From assembly GCF_030817055.1 (NCBI RefSeq), contig NZ_JAUSYV010000001.1, positions 2,752,001 through 2,816,000 on the forward strand: a DNA stretch of 64,000 bases, written 5' to 3'. Source of the stretch: Bacillus sp. V2I10 (GTDB taxonomy: Bacteria; Bacillota; Bacilli; Bacillales; Bacillaceae). Of this stretch, positions 9,548 through 18,916 are shown piece by piece (the first letter of the stretch is position 1; every line of letters starts with the position of its first letter). The notes beneath the pieces are model-generated. The model saw nothing but the letters and a program-made list of their open reading frames with translations. It was not told where the DNA came from and did no database searches. Position numbers and translations under genes: made by a program.

Positions 9548-10318
9548 TTGTACCAAGAAGAACGCTTAATCTCCATTCTTGACTATTTAAAAGAAAACAA
9601 GCGAATCACGGCTGATCAAATATGTTCGCTTTATGATGTATCCAAAGATACTGCCAGGCGTGATCTTGTAAAGCTTGAAGAACAGAAACTGATTATTAGA
9701 ACAAGAGGCGGGGCCATTTTGCCGAGCTCGCACACCGAAATCAAAGACTATCAAAACCGCCTGCAAACGGTGTCTTATGAAAAAGAATTAATCGGCAAAA
9801 AAGCGGCCAGTCTGATCCGGGAAGGAGACAGAATCATTTTAGACGCTTCCACTACTGTTCAGGCTTGTGCAGAATTTATTGATATTAAAAATGCCGCCAT
9901 TATTACGAATTCCATTAATCAGGCCGATATTTTATCAACAAAGCCAGGCATTCATATTCATCTTCTTGGGGGAGAGCTTCAAAAAGAGCATCGTTTTTTA
10001 TATGGATCCTCAGTGGTGGAAAAACTATCAAAATATCAGGTTGATAAAGTGTTTATTGGGGTTGTTGGCATTTCTGAGAGAGGGCTTTCCATCGCTCATG
10101 AAGAAGATGGAATGGTTAAACGGAAAATGATCAGCCAGGCAAATCAAGTTATCGCACTTGCTGATCATTCAAAGCTCGGAGTTACTGATTTTTTCCTTTA
10201 TGCAGATCTTCACGAAATCGATTTGCTTATAACAGATAAAGAACCGGATAAAGCATTCAGAGACTTGCTTGATAAACACAATGTGGAATTACTTGTGGCA
10301 GAGGAGGAAATGGAATGA
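9548..10318 (+). CDS. DeoR-family transcriptional regulator
   Basis: About 256 residues, DeoR family. The N-terminal winged helix carries the family signature (ITADQICSLYDVSKDTARRDLVKLEEQ, residues 18-42) followed by RTRGGAI. The C-terminal sugar-phosphate sensor domain shows ILDASTTVQACAEF and VFIGVVGISERGL. These proteins usually repress carbohydrate operons and respond to a phosphorylated sugar. TTG at 9548 is chosen because AGGTGGG precedes it; an upstream in-frame GTG overlaps that ribosome site. The stop overlaps the downstream phosphatase gene by four bases, so the two form an operon. The 140-bp leader has repeated CTTATAA-like words that may be operators. Confidence 0.9.
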   Translation: MYQEERLISILDYLKENKRITADQICSLYDVSKDTARRDLVKLEEQKLIIRTRGGAILPSSHTEIKDYQNRLQTVSYEKELIGKKAASLIREGDRIILDASTTVQACAEFIDIKNAAIITNSINQADILSTKPGIHIHLLGGELQKEHRFLYGSSVVEKLSKYQVDKVFIGVVGISERGLSIAHEEDGMVKRKMISQANQVIALADHSKLGVTDFFLYADLHEIDLLITDKEPDKAFRDLLDKHNVELLVAEEEME

Positions 10319-11187
10319 CCAAATTAATTGCAATAGATCTTGATGGAACGTTATTAAACAGTGCAAATAAAATCAGCGCAGAAAATTTGAAAGCAATAAA
10401 ATCTGCTCAAAAAGAGGGCATAGAAGTGGTCGTCGCTACTGGCAGAGCACATTTTGATGTAGTAGAAATTTTTAAGGATACAGGTGTAAAAACATGGATT
10501 ATAGCTGCAAATGGAGCTACGATTCATAATCCAGAGGGGGTATTATTTCATTCACAGCCTATGGAAAATGAAACAGTAGCTGCTGCGCTTCAATTTTTGG
10601 AACAGAACCATTACTACTATGAGGTGTTCGGCTGCGATGCCATCTATACGCCTCAAAGCGGAAGAGAGCTAATAAATATCGAAATTGACCGGGTCGAAAG
10701 TGCAAATCCGGATGCGGACCGCGCTCAGCTTCTGCAGGCAGCTGCAAAACAATACAGCCAGACAGGCTTTAAGTTCGTTGAATCGTATAAGGACATTCTA
10801 AATCAAACTTTGGAGATCTATAATATTCTCGCTTTTTCTTTTCATCAGGAAAAGCTTGATGCAGGCTGGGAGAAATTTAAAGACACAGATAATATCACTT
10901 TGGTTACATCAGCTGCACACAACTTTGAAATTGAGCATAAGCTTGCATCTAAAGGGATTGCTCTACAGAAACTGTCTGCCCATCTTGGGGTTGAACTGAT
11001 AGACACTGCAGCCATCGGCGACAGCATGAATGACAAATCGATGCTTGAAATAGCGGGAAAAAGCATTGCAATGGGGAATGCCCGCCCAGAAATTAAAGCC
11101 ATCTGCAAGGATATTACTCTTACAAATGATCAAGACGGGGTAGAGCTTGCGATAAAACGGATGATGGATGCGAAGCAGCAAGTGTGA
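10315..11187 (+). CDS. Cof-type HAD-superfamily phosphatase
   Basis: A 290-residue Cof/HAD-IIB hydrolase. Motif I is LIAIDLDGTLLN (catalytic aspartates near residues 8 and 10), motif II lies in VVVATGRAH, and motif III/IV is AAIGDSMNDKSMLEIAG. These enzymes dephosphorylate sugar phosphates, flavin or nucleotide intermediates. Coupling to a DeoR regulator suggests removal of a toxic or signalling sugar phosphate. The exact substrate is not readable from sequence. Confidence 0.9.
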   Translation: MTKLIAIDLDGTLLNSANKISAENLKAIKSAQKEGIEVVVATGRAHFDVVEIFKDTGVKTWIIAANGATIHNPEGVLFHSQPMENETVAAALQFLEQNHYYYEVFGCDAIYTPQSGRELINIEIDRVESANPDADRAQLLQAAAKQYSQTGFKFVESYKDILNQTLEIYNILAFSFHQEKLDAGWEKFKDTDNITLVTSAAHNFEIEHKLASKGIALQKLSAHLGVELIDTAAIGDSMNDKSMLEIAGKSIAMGNARPEIKAICKDITLTNDQDGVELAIKRMMDAKQQV

Positions 11188-11188
11188 G

Positions 11189-11222
11189 AAAAGGCCGGTC
11201 TCATATTTGAGACCGGCCTTTT
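11189..11222. terminator. Bidirectional terminator between convergent genes
   Basis: A perfect 15-bp repeat (11189-11203 and 11208-11222) with a four-base loop starts with AAAA and ends with TTTT. It can end both the forward phosphatase and the reverse acetyltransferase transcripts. Confidence 0.9.
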
Positions 11223-11783
11223 CTATGCCATGAAATGATCATTATTTATATAATAAACAAGATGATCTGCCCATTCGTTATTTTCATAAAGAAACCCTTT
11301 GCGCAGGCACTCGAACTCCATCCCCACACTCTTGGCCAGCTTTACAGATGGGTGGTTATCAAGATTGATGTGCGCCTCAAGACGGTGATAGTTCAATTGA
11401 TCAAATGCAAGTCCGATGGCTGCTTTAACAGCTTCCTTGCCATAACCCATTCTCCAGAATTGATTATGAATTGTATATCCCATGCGGGCCCATTGAAAAT
11501 CATCACGGAGCAAAGTTGAGAAATCGACATATCCGACATGCATTCCATCTGCTAACCTGAATACACCGAAAACATATGCTTTATCTTCGTTGATGAGCTG
11601 TTGATGTTTGTCGGTGAACGCAGCAAACCACTCTTCCGTACAAACAGTCATATCCAGCCTGCCTTCGTCGTATTTGTGCTGTTTAGGCCGCCTGTTTCTA
11701 TATGCTGAAAGCCATGTTTGATAATCAGATGCCTGATAAGGGCGGATGATCAGGCGGACTGATTTTGTATAATAGTTAGCCAA
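11223..11783 (-). CDS. RimJ/RimL-like GNAT acetyltransferase
   Basis: A 186-residue GNAT of the RimJ/RimL type, which acetylates N-terminal amines of proteins or small molecules. Visible: RLIIRPYQASDYQTWLSAY at the N-terminus, GYTIHNQFWRMGYGKEAVKA as the acetyl-CoA motif, and LEAHINLDNHPSVKLAKSVG. The TTG at 11783 is preferred over the ATG at 11807 because the AGAGAGGGG ribosome site lies six bases before the TTG and inside the longer frame. It is monocistronic. Confidence 0.85.
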   Translation of the reverse strand: MANYYTKSVRLIIRPYQASDYQTWLSAYRNRRPKQHKYDEGRLDMTVCTEEWFAAFTDKHQQLINEDKAYVFGVFRLADGMHVGYVDFSTLLRDDFQWARMGYTIHNQFWRMGYGKEAVKAAIGLAFDQLNYHRLEAHINLDNHPSVKLAKSVGMEFECLRKGFLYENNEWADHLVYYINNDHFMA

Positions 11784-11807
11784 CGAATACCCCTCTCTCT
11801 TTTTCAT

Positions 11808-12140
11808 GATCGAAAAATTGATTCAGCCTGATTATTTTTCTTTCTTTAGATGATTAAGTGCTATTAACCGTCTGAGGAGAATGGTGTGAATCGAGAAAAT
11901 GAGCTTTAATCCGAATACTGCAGAAAGAAACCGCAGCCCCGGGTTTATTGTACTTATCAATCCGAAGTCCTGCTGCCTGAGAGTTATTGATTCGGCCGGC
12001 AGCGACTCTATTTTTGCAGAGAATGTTTTGAATAAAACTTTTAGAGATATATGGCATAATCCTCTGAAATGTTCTCAAAGCACATTTGAATCTGCACAGT
12101 CTGCAAAGAGAAAGGAAAAGCAAATTTCTTATGCAGGAAG
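11808..12140. other. Interval without a supported gene
   Basis: About 330 bp between two reverse-strand genes. An open frame at 11899-12147 on the forward strand would give 82 residues with a weakly PAS-like segment (SPGFIVLINPKSCCLRVID), but the only ribosome-like site (GAGGAGA, 11873-11879) is about 20 bases from its ATG. A reverse frame of 89 residues also exists. I cannot support either; a decayed gene remnant is possible. Confidence 0.35.
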
Positions 12141-13409
12141 TCAGTAAGGCGGGTTAACACTCATTTTCAAATAGATTGGCAGAAAAATTGTAAATGACGT
12201 ACCGGTACCAGGCTGACTTTTCACATAAATATGGCCGTTCATTGCTTTAATAATGCTGAAAGATACCATCATACCAAGACCGGTTCCGTTCGATTTAGTA
12301 GAGAAATAGGGCTCCCCAAGCCTCAGCACCTGATCAACCGTCATTCCTTTACCATAGTCAGATATCACGATTTTGATTTGAGAGTCTTCTTTTAAAGTTG
12401 ACACTTCTATTAAACCGCCTGCAGAATAGGACTCTATGCCATTTTTGAGAATATTAATCAGTGATTGCTTAAGTTTTAAAGGATCTCCAAGAACTAAAAT
12501 GTCATCAGAACTGAAGTTTTCATTAAACTGCACATTTTCCATTTGTGCAAGAGGCTTCATGACGTTGATGCAGTTCCTAAGTTCAGTATGGATCTCAATC
12601 GGATCATTATTTTCAGCTTCAGGTCTTGCGAATGTCAGATAATCTTTGATAATGTTAGTCGCTCGGTCTAACTCGTTTAATGAAATTTCTATGTATTCTT
12701 CCTTTTTTTCCTGGCTGATATCTTCTTCTCGGAGCAGCTGCAGGAACCCCTTTGTCGTCGTCAGAGGATTGCGGACTTCATGAGATATGCTTGCTGCTAA
12801 GTGACTGACCACTTCAAGTTTTTCTGCTTTAATCACCCTTTTCAGCAAATTAGAGTTTTGGACAATCGTTTCAAAAAGAATCGTTCCTATGACAGCTGCA
12901 AATATATGGAGGATAAAAAGTTTAATATAAGATTCCAGAAGAAAAAAAGAACCATAAATCAATTCAATATGCAGGATTGAAAAAAGCAGAGATGTCAGCA
13001 CGATGGCTACAACAAGAATTAATTTCTTTCTGAGTCTGCTTTTTAAATAATAGGATGAAAGCATTGGTACGAAAAGAACAAGAATGCCAGCCATCACAAT
13101 AGTCGGATAGATGCCGTTTCCCCCAAGAAGCAGCCGGGTCACAGTGGTAACGGCAAATAAAAAGAATCCAAGAGGATATCCTCCGTACAACAGTCCCATT
13201 ACATAGGGAATTCGCCTGAAGTCAAAGAAAAAATCATCCTCAATCATAAACGGATACAGCATGCTTAAAATAATCGCAAGTGCAGGCAAAATAGCAAAGA
13301 GCCATTTATTTCTTTTTTTATTCGTTTCTTTTCTCATATATAACAGCTGTATAATCAACAGCGGGGAAAAAACAAGTAAAAAATTCAGTAATACATCCTT
13401 CATTCCCAT
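12141..13409 (-). CDS. Membrane sensor histidine kinase, KinB-like (5TMR-LYT type)
   Basis: A 422-residue sensor kinase. The N-terminal half has about six hydrophobic segments, with the LYGGYPLGFFLF stretch typical of 5TM-LYT receptor domains. The dimerisation motif SHEVRNPLTTTKGFLQLL carries the phospho-acceptor His210. The ATPase domain shows the N box (ILKNGIESY), G1 (DYGKGM) and G2 (GTGLGMM). This layout matches Bacillus sporulation kinases such as KinB, which feed phosphate to Spo0F, so input to the Spo0A phosphorelay is possible, though that is an inference. No response regulator is adjacent. ATG at 13409 follows AAGGTGAG. Confidence 0.88.
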   Translation of the reverse strand: MGMKDVLLNFLLVFSPLLIIQLLYMRKETNKKRNKWLFAILPALAIILSMLYPFMIEDDFFFDFRRIPYVMGLLYGGYPLGFFLFAVTTVTRLLLGGNGIYPTIVMAGILVLFVPMLSSYYLKSRLRKKLILVVAIVLTSLLFSILHIELIYGSFFLLESYIKLFILHIFAAVIGTILFETIVQNSNLLKRVIKAEKLEVVSHLAASISHEVRNPLTTTKGFLQLLREEDISQEKKEEYIEISLNELDRATNIIKDYLTFARPEAENNDPIEIHTELRNCINVMKPLAQMENVQFNENFSSDDILVLGDPLKLKQSLINILKNGIESYSAGGLIEVSTLKEDSQIKIVISDYGKGMTVDQVLRLGEPYFSTKSNGTGLGMMVSFSIIKAMNGHIYVKSQPGTGTSFTIFLPIYLKMSVNPPY

Positions 13410-13546
13410 GTAGTTCTCACCTTATCCGCAAAAGTATTAAAAAACTTATCTATTAAAATATATATCAAATTTACTAGAGAATGTTAGAATATTCTAAAAG
13501 ACTTTAAATTTTTTTGTCAGGAGAAATGTAATGGAGCAAAAAGCAA

Positions 13547-14335
13547 ATGCAAATTAAATTAATGGCTAAAAAAGAATACGATCTGGCAGCAGAATTTTTG
13601 CGGACCGATATGGAATTGAATGCCTTAATCATAGAAGACTTAACAGAAGAACATATGATGGTTTATGGAGGTTATTTGAATGCGCATTTAAACGCCATTT
13701 TAATGATCTATCCTGAAAAAATTTATTACTACAGCCCCGTTATCAATCTCCCATTAGCAGAATTTGCATTAATCATCCGGGAAACCGGCATCAGGAAAAT
13801 TGTCGGGAAAAAAGAATTGATCGAAGAGTTTAAATGTCACTTTCAAATAGATCTTGAGAGTGATTCGTTCATGCTCAGATATGTAGGAAGCAGAGATTTT
13901 CAGGCAAGCAAGAATGTTAAAATGATTACTAGTCTTGAGGAATGCCGAAAACTATACGATTTGTTCATGGATGTCGATGAATATAAAATGATTGGCCCAA
14001 ATGAAGACTTCTTTGCAAATGATCACTATCAAAACATAGAATCAGGCAAGTTGAAAGTATTCTACAAAGCAGTAGGAGGAACAATGGTTTCAACGGCCGG
14101 CGTGTTTATTGAAAGCTGCCATACTGCCATTATAGCCGGTGTAGCTACACCACCGTTTCATCGGAGGAAAGGTTATGCTTCTGAAGTGATTCGTGCCATT
14201 TGCCAGGAGATTGCAAATGAAGAAAAGGCCATTTATTTGTTTTATAATAATCCAGAAGCAGGAAAACTTTATAAACAGCTTGGATTTTATGAGGCTGCAA
14301 AATGGAAAGTCCTTGGAATCTCAGCACACTCTTAA
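13547..14335 (+). CDS. GNAT-family acetyltransferase with long N-terminal domain
   Basis: A 262-residue protein. The C-terminal GNAT domain has AGVATPPFHRRKGYASEVIR (R-x-x-G-x-A) near residues 197-216 and LFYNNPEAGKLYKQLGF. The N-terminal 120 residues form an unassigned partner domain, as in the group of GNATs that resemble glycine N-acyltransferases. It is transcribed alone, away from the sensor kinase. The substrate is unknown. Confidence 0.82.
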   Translation: MQIKLMAKKEYDLAAEFLRTDMELNALIIEDLTEEHMMVYGGYLNAHLNAILMIYPEKIYYYSPVINLPLAEFALIIRETGIRKIVGKKELIEEFKCHFQIDLESDSFMLRYVGSRDFQASKNVKMITSLEECRKLYDLFMDVDEYKMIGPNEDFFANDHYQNIESGKLKVFYKAVGGTMVSTAGVFIESCHTAIIAGVATPPFHRRKGYASEVIRAICQEIANEEKAIYLFYNNPEAGKLYKQLGFYEAAKWKVLGISAHS

Positions 14336-14419
14336 TATTATGCTTGCACGAAAGCGAAACTTCAGCTATGCTTAGAAACAATTGTTAATGAATTTTAAAA
14401 ATTTAATATTTTTTTCAAG

Positions 14420-14640
14420 CGATAGGTGCTAATTGCAAGAGTGCATGTCTGTATTAGCTTAAAAGGGAAGCTCGGTTGAAAATCCGACACGGTCGCGCCA
14501 CTGTAATGGGGAGAATTCTATAAAAGCCCACTGTTTTTCTAATGAAAAATGGGAAGGGAATAGAATACAATGAACCTGAGTCAGGAGACCTGCCTATCGT
14601 ATGCACTTCATGCCTACGCGGAATAGGGAGGGTGATGCGA
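14420..14640 (+). ncRNA. Cobalamin (B12) riboswitch upstream of metE
   Basis: The conserved B12 box AGTCAGGAGACCTGCC lies at 14579-14594 and the core GCGCCACTGTAA at 14495-14506, with the GGTTGAAAATCCGACACGG-type core segment just before it. Adenosylcobalamin binding should favour the downstream terminator. This switches off the B12-independent methionine synthase when B12 is available, and implies that the cell also has a B12-dependent enzyme elsewhere. The edges are approximate. Confidence 0.95.
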
Positions 14641-14688
14641 TATGTTGAAACCTGTCTTGTGTCTCAACTCAAGTTAGCTATGTCCATC

Positions 14689-14717
14689 AAACTCTCTTCT
14701 TGCAAGAGAGTTTTTTT
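14689..14717 (+). terminator. Expression-platform terminator of the B12 riboswitch
   Basis: A 10-bp stem (AAACTCTCTT, 14689-14698; AAGAGAGTTT, 14704-14713) with a five-base loop is followed by seven Ts. It lies between the riboswitch aptamer and the metE ribosome site, so regulation is by premature termination. Confidence 0.9.
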
Positions 14718-14759
14718 CATGCGCCGAAAGTTGAGAAGATTAGAAACGGGGGAGCAGCA

Positions 14760-17039
14760 ATGAGCATTAAAAATTCAAACTTAGGTTATCCGAGAATCGG
14801 AGAAAAAAGAGAGTGGAAAAAGACGTTAGAATCATTCTGGAAAGGCGATTTAACTGAGCAGCAATTTGAACAGAAGATGAAAGAGATCAGGCTGTCTCAT
14901 TTGCAGAAGCAGATGGATAAAGGAATTGACCTAATTCCTATTGGTGACTTCACCTATTATGATCATATACTGGATACAGCTGTTATGTTTGGTCTTCTTC
15001 CGGAGAGGTTCCAGAATCAGGATGCAAATTCCCTTCAGACCTACTTTGATATTGCAAGAGGCAGCAGTGAGCAAGTGGCGGCTGAAATGACAAAATGGTT
15101 TAACACGAATTATCATTATATTGTACCGGAACTGGGTCAGGCAGAGCCAAGGCTGACCGAAAACCGGCTTTTGCATCTTTACCTTGAAGCAAAAGAAGAG
15201 CTCGGCATAAACGGTAAGCCTGTTATTGTCGGTCCGCTTACCTTAGTTGCTTTATCAAAAGGTGAAAATAAAGACCAAGTACTTCAGAAATTAATTCCTT
15301 TATACGTTCAGGTGCTTCAGGAGCTTGCAGATGCGGGCGCTGAGTGGATACAGATTGATGAACCGGTGTTTGTGACATCGAATGTAAATGGTGCATTATT
15401 TTCAAAGGCTAAAGAAATTTACGGAACGATCAGAAGAGAGTCAGAAAATACAAAGCTGCTGATCCAAACTTATTTTGAAAGTGTTGAGCAATACGAGGAT
15501 CTGGTCAGCCTCCCCGTTGATGGCATTGGACTCGATTTTGTTCATGACAGTGGTGTATCGCTTAAAAAGTTGATAACGGCAGGATTTCCAAAGGACAAAG
15601 TTCTTGCTGCAGGGATCATTGATGGACGTAATGTTTGGAAGGCAAGTCTGCAAAAGACCGTAAATCTTGTCAACACCATCCTTGAAGCTGTTGATCGGGA
15701 CCGGCTTATTCTTCAGCCTTCATGCAGTTTAATTCATGTGCCAGTGACTGCAGAACATGAACAGCAGTTAGATCCTCTTGTAAAAGGTGCATTATCTTTT
15801 GCGGATGAGAAGCTTTACGAGCTGAGTGTCTTAACGAAGTTTTTCAACTTTGAAACTGAAGCAGAGGTACTTAAAGAATATGATTCAGCTACTGATCATT
15901 TATCATCATCAAAGCTGAGAAACCAAAGTGCTGTTCAGGATGCGATGAATCAGCTGGATTCCTTTTCAACAGAGAGAATGGAAGCTTGCCTGCGGAGAAA
16001 ACTGCAAAACAACCGGTTCAGCCTTCCTTTGCTTCCTACAACAACGATCGGGAGCTTTCCGCAAACAAAAGAGGTTCGGGCTCAGCGCCTTAAATGGAAA
16101 AAAGGCGAATTGAGTGAACAGCAATACAGTATTTATATAGAAGAAGAAATAAAAAAATGGGTTGAAATTCAGGAAAATCTTGAGCTGGACGTTCTGGTGC
16201 ATGGAGAATTTGAAAGGACGGACATGGTGGAGTTCTTTGGTGAAAAATTATCCGGTATAGCGATTACGACTTTTGGCTGGGTGCAATCCTATGGCTCGCG
16301 CTGCGTCAGACCGCCAGTTATATATGGAGATGTAGTACTTGAGAAGCCAATGACAGTAAAAGAAACCGTTTTTGCTCAAAGTCTTACTGAAAAACCTGTA
16401 AAAGGGATGCTGACAGGTCCTGTCACGATTTTAAACTGGTCATTTGTTCGAAATGATCTCCCTAAATCAAGTGTCCTTAATCAATTATCACTCTGCATCC
16501 GAAAAGAAGTTGAGGCACTTGAACAAGCTGGTATTGCGATGATACAAGTAGATGAGCCGGCACTCAGGGAAGGCCTCCCGCTGAAATCGGAGAAATGGAA
16601 TGAGTATTTAAAAGATGCGGTGACGGCATTTAAGCGGTCAACAGCTTCCGTCCAGCCGGACACACAAATTCATACACATATGTGCTATTCGAATTTTGAA
16701 GATATTATCGAAGCGATTGATGCATTAGATGCAGATGTCATTTCAATTGAAACTTCAAGAAGCCACGGTGAACTCATCCATTCATTTGAGAAAAATTCAT
16801 ATGGGAAAGGGATTGGGTTAGGCGTATACGATATTCACAGCCCAAGAGTCCCGACTGAAAACGAACTCGTCATGAATATTGAACGTGCCCTGCAGGTTTT
16901 AGATCCGGATCTTTTTTGGGTCAATCCTGACTGCGGGCTGAAGACAAGAGGAGTCACGGAAACGATTGAAGCATTAAAAGTGATGGTGACAGCCGCGAAA
17001 AGCTGCAGAGAAAAAGCAAGCGAGGCTGCATCAGTATAA
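14760..17039 (+). CDS. metE: Cobalamin-independent methionine synthase
   Basis: A 759-residue enzyme that transfers a methyl group from 5-methyltetrahydropteroyltri-glutamate to homocysteine, the last step of methionine synthesis. The N-terminal half begins NLGYPRIGEKREWKKTLE; the C-terminal catalytic half has TTIGSFPQTKEVR. Zinc ligands His640, Cys642 and Cys725 are in place, in HTHMCYSNF and NPDCGLKTRG. Full length for the family. ATG at 14760 follows GGGGGAGC. Expression is controlled by the B12 riboswitch in the leader. Confidence 0.97.
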   Translation: MSIKNSNLGYPRIGEKREWKKTLESFWKGDLTEQQFEQKMKEIRLSHLQKQMDKGIDLIPIGDFTYYDHILDTAVMFGLLPERFQNQDANSLQTYFDIARGSSEQVAAEMTKWFNTNYHYIVPELGQAEPRLTENRLLHLYLEAKEELGINGKPVIVGPLTLVALSKGENKDQVLQKLIPLYVQVLQELADAGAEWIQIDEPVFVTSNVNGALFSKAKEIYGTIRRESENTKLLIQTYFESVEQYEDLVSLPVDGIGLDFVHDSGVSLKKLITAGFPKDKVLAAGIIDGRNVWKASLQKTVNLVNTILEAVDRDRLILQPSCSLIHVPVTAEHEQQLDPLVKGALSFADEKLYELSVLTKFFNFETEAEVLKEYDSATDHLSSSKLRNQSAVQDAMNQLDSFSTERMEACLRRKLQNNRFSLPLLPTTTIGSFPQTKEVRAQRLKWKKGELSEQQYSIYIEEEIKKWVEIQENLELDVLVHGEFERTDMVEFFGEKLSGIAITTFGWVQSYGSRCVRPPVIYGDVVLEKPMTVKETVFAQSLTEKPVKGMLTGPVTILNWSFVRNDLPKSSVLNQLSLCIRKEVEALEQAGIAMIQVDEPALREGLPLKSEKWNEYLKDAVTAFKRSTASVQPDTQIHTHMCYSNFEDIIEAIDALDADVISIETSRSHGELIHSFEKNSYGKGIGLGVYDIHSPRVPTENELVMNIERALQVLDPDLFWVNPDCGLKTRGVTETIEALKVMVTAAKSCREKASEAASV

Positions 17040-17060
17040 GTCTCTCCAGTGTAATCAAAA

Positions 17061-17095
17061 AACAAGCCTGTTCCTAAAAACGGAACAGGCTTGTT
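17061..17095. terminator. Bidirectional terminator between metE and the peptide transporter
   Basis: A perfect 14-bp repeat (17061-17074 and 17082-17095) with a seven-base loop lies between convergent genes. A-rich sequence precedes it, which becomes a U-tract for the reverse transcript. Confidence 0.85.
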
Positions 17096-17102
17096 CGGCA
17101 TC

Positions 17103-18596
17103 TTAGCGGACACCTTTCATGTAACTTTGAATTTTAGGAGAAAGAAGAAGCATCAGAACTCCTAAAAGTACCGCTATACCGCCGATGATACCAAAATAGA
17201 GAATTTCAGTTTCGGGTTTGTAGAATTTTACAATTTGAGCGTTAATAGCTTGTGCAGATGCACTTGTCAGGAACCATAGACTCATTGTCTGTGCTGAGAA
17301 TGCAGCTGGAGCAAGCTTTGTCGTTGTAGATAAACCAACAGGTGACAGACAAAGCTCTCCGAGTACAACCAGGAAGAAGCTAAGTATTAGCCAAATCGGG
17401 TTAGCAAGTGAATCTGTTCCGTTCACGTAAGCAGGAATAATCATAATCAAAAATGATAAACCTGCAAAAAACAAACCAAATGCAAATTTTTTCGATGTAG
17501 ATGGCTGACGATTGCCTAGTTTAATCCAGAGCCATGCAAACACCGGCGCCAAGAAGACAACGAATAATGGATTTAACGATTGAAATAATGATGATGGAAT
17601 TTCAAAACCGCCAAATTTTAATTGAGTTCGAGTATCAGCGTATGCTCCAAGAATCGTAGCTCCTTGTTCCTGTATCGCCCAGAAAACCATTGCCGCAATG
17701 AACAGTGGAATATAAGCAATAAGGCGAGAGCGTTCAACATCTGTTGACTTAGGACTGCGGTACATCACAATGAAGTAAACCGTAGGAATTAAAATACCTA
17801 AAATACTGATTAAGAAAGTAAATCTTTCTATCGTCAGATAGCCGGTTGAAATAGAAATTGCTCCTAAAATTCCGATAACAGCTATACCAATAGCCAATCT
17901 TCCGAAAACTTTTTTTCTTTCAGAAGGAGTAAGCGGGTTTGGAACTGCATTTCCGGCCAATCCAAGATTTTTCTTTTTTGTCAGCAAGAAGACGATTAAT
18001 CCTAAGGCCATACCAATTGCAGCAAGTCCAAAACCTAAATGAAAATTGTATTTTTGACCTACAGTACCAACAATAATTGGGGCTAGCAGACCGCCTAAGT
18101 TGATTCCCATGTAGAAAATGCTGAATCCTGAATCGCGGCGATTATCATCTTTGCTGTATAGATCACCCACAATATTCGAAATATTCGGCTTAAGCAACCC
18201 GGTACCGATTACAATGAAGAACATTGACACGAAAAATGCTGCAATGCTTCCAGGGAAAGCAAGAATAATATGACCAAGCATAATAAGAACTCCGCCATAA
18301 AAAACAGTTCGTGTATTTCCTAGCAATCTGTCGGATATCCAGCCTCCGATGATTCCGGACATATAAACGAGGGAACCATAGATGGACATAATGGAAAGAG
18401 CAGTAGTCTGATCAAGACCAAGTCCGCCATCTTTCATGGAATAATACATATAATACAGAAGAATAGCTCTCATCCCATAATAAGAAAAACGCTCCCAAAA
18501 TTCTGTGAAGAATAGCGTGAACAATCCTTTAGGATGACCGAAAAAACCTTTTTGCGGTACACTTTGTACAATTTTGTCTTTGTCAATCGATGACAT
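17103..18596 (-). CDS. dtpT: Proton-dependent di/tripeptide transporter (POT family)
   Basis: A 497-residue membrane protein of the POT/PTR2 family, which imports di- and tripeptides with protons. The family signature is visible as FFTEFWERFSYYGMRAILLY (residues about 30-49, with the E-x-x-E-R-F-x-Y-Y proton-coupling motif) and as GLLKPNISNIVGDLY. About twelve to fourteen membrane segments are evident. It resembles B. subtilis YclF. The ribosome site AAGGAGG lies upstream of the ATG at 18596. Confidence 0.92.
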   Translation of the reverse strand: MSSIDKDKIVQSVPQKGFFGHPKGLFTLFFTEFWERFSYYGMRAILLYYMYYSMKDGGLGLDQTTALSIMSIYGSLVYMSGIIGGWISDRLLGNTRTVFYGGVLIMLGHIILAFPGSIAAFFVSMFFIVIGTGLLKPNISNIVGDLYSKDDNRRDSGFSIFYMGINLGGLLAPIIVGTVGQKYNFHLGFGLAAIGMALGLIVFLLTKKKNLGLAGNAVPNPLTPSERKKVFGRLAIGIAVIGILGAISISTGYLTIERFTFLISILGILIPTVYFIVMYRSPKSTDVERSRLIAYIPLFIAAMVFWAIQEQGATILGAYADTRTQLKFGGFEIPSSLFQSLNPLFVVFLAPVFAWLWIKLGNRQPSTSKKFAFGLFFAGLSFLIMIIPAYVNGTDSLANPIWLILSFFLVVLGELCLSPVGLSTTTKLAPAAFSAQTMSLWFLTSASAQAINAQIVKFYKPETEILYFGIIGGIAVLLGVLMLLLSPKIQSYMKGVR

Positions 18597-18916
18597 GATG
18601 CAAGAAGCCTCCTTTTTACCATGTATAATAATACTACTATTAAAATTGAATTGTCAAAAAAAAACTGTAAAAATGCTATATGAATTATTTTTTTAATATA
18701 ATTTACTATAATGCGTTCAGCCCTGTTTTTTAAGTCTATTTCTTTAAATTCTATAATTAAGGAAACAACATACTTTGGGTCTGTGAGTTTCGTATAATCA
18801 GAACCGGCTTCTGAACATCAATTGCGTTAGTCAGTCTTCAATCAACAATAGGCGACATAAATCTACTTTACAAACCGGCGGTCTGTTTTTAAAATGTAGA
18901 AAGGAGGCGTCGAATC
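18597..18916. promoter_or_regulatory. Divergent control region with a TetR-type operator
   Basis: This 320-bp interval separates the peptide transporter from a TetR regulator. At 18870-18886 there is an inverted repeat, ACAAACCG-G-CGGTCTGT, matching at seven of eight half-site positions; it is about 30 bp before the regulator start and has the size of TetR-family operators. Autoregulation is likely. The AT-rich left part (18640-18720) probably carries the transporter promoter, but no convincing -35/-10 pair was read. Confidence 0.55.

Noticed and set aside
11899..12147. An 82-residue forward frame with a PAS-like hint
   Set aside because: Ribosome site about 20 bases away, no promoter, a competing reverse frame; support too weak.
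14542..14763. A forward open frame overlapping the B12 riboswitch
   Set aside because: It covers the conserved riboswitch box and terminator and has no ribosome site; it is not a gene.
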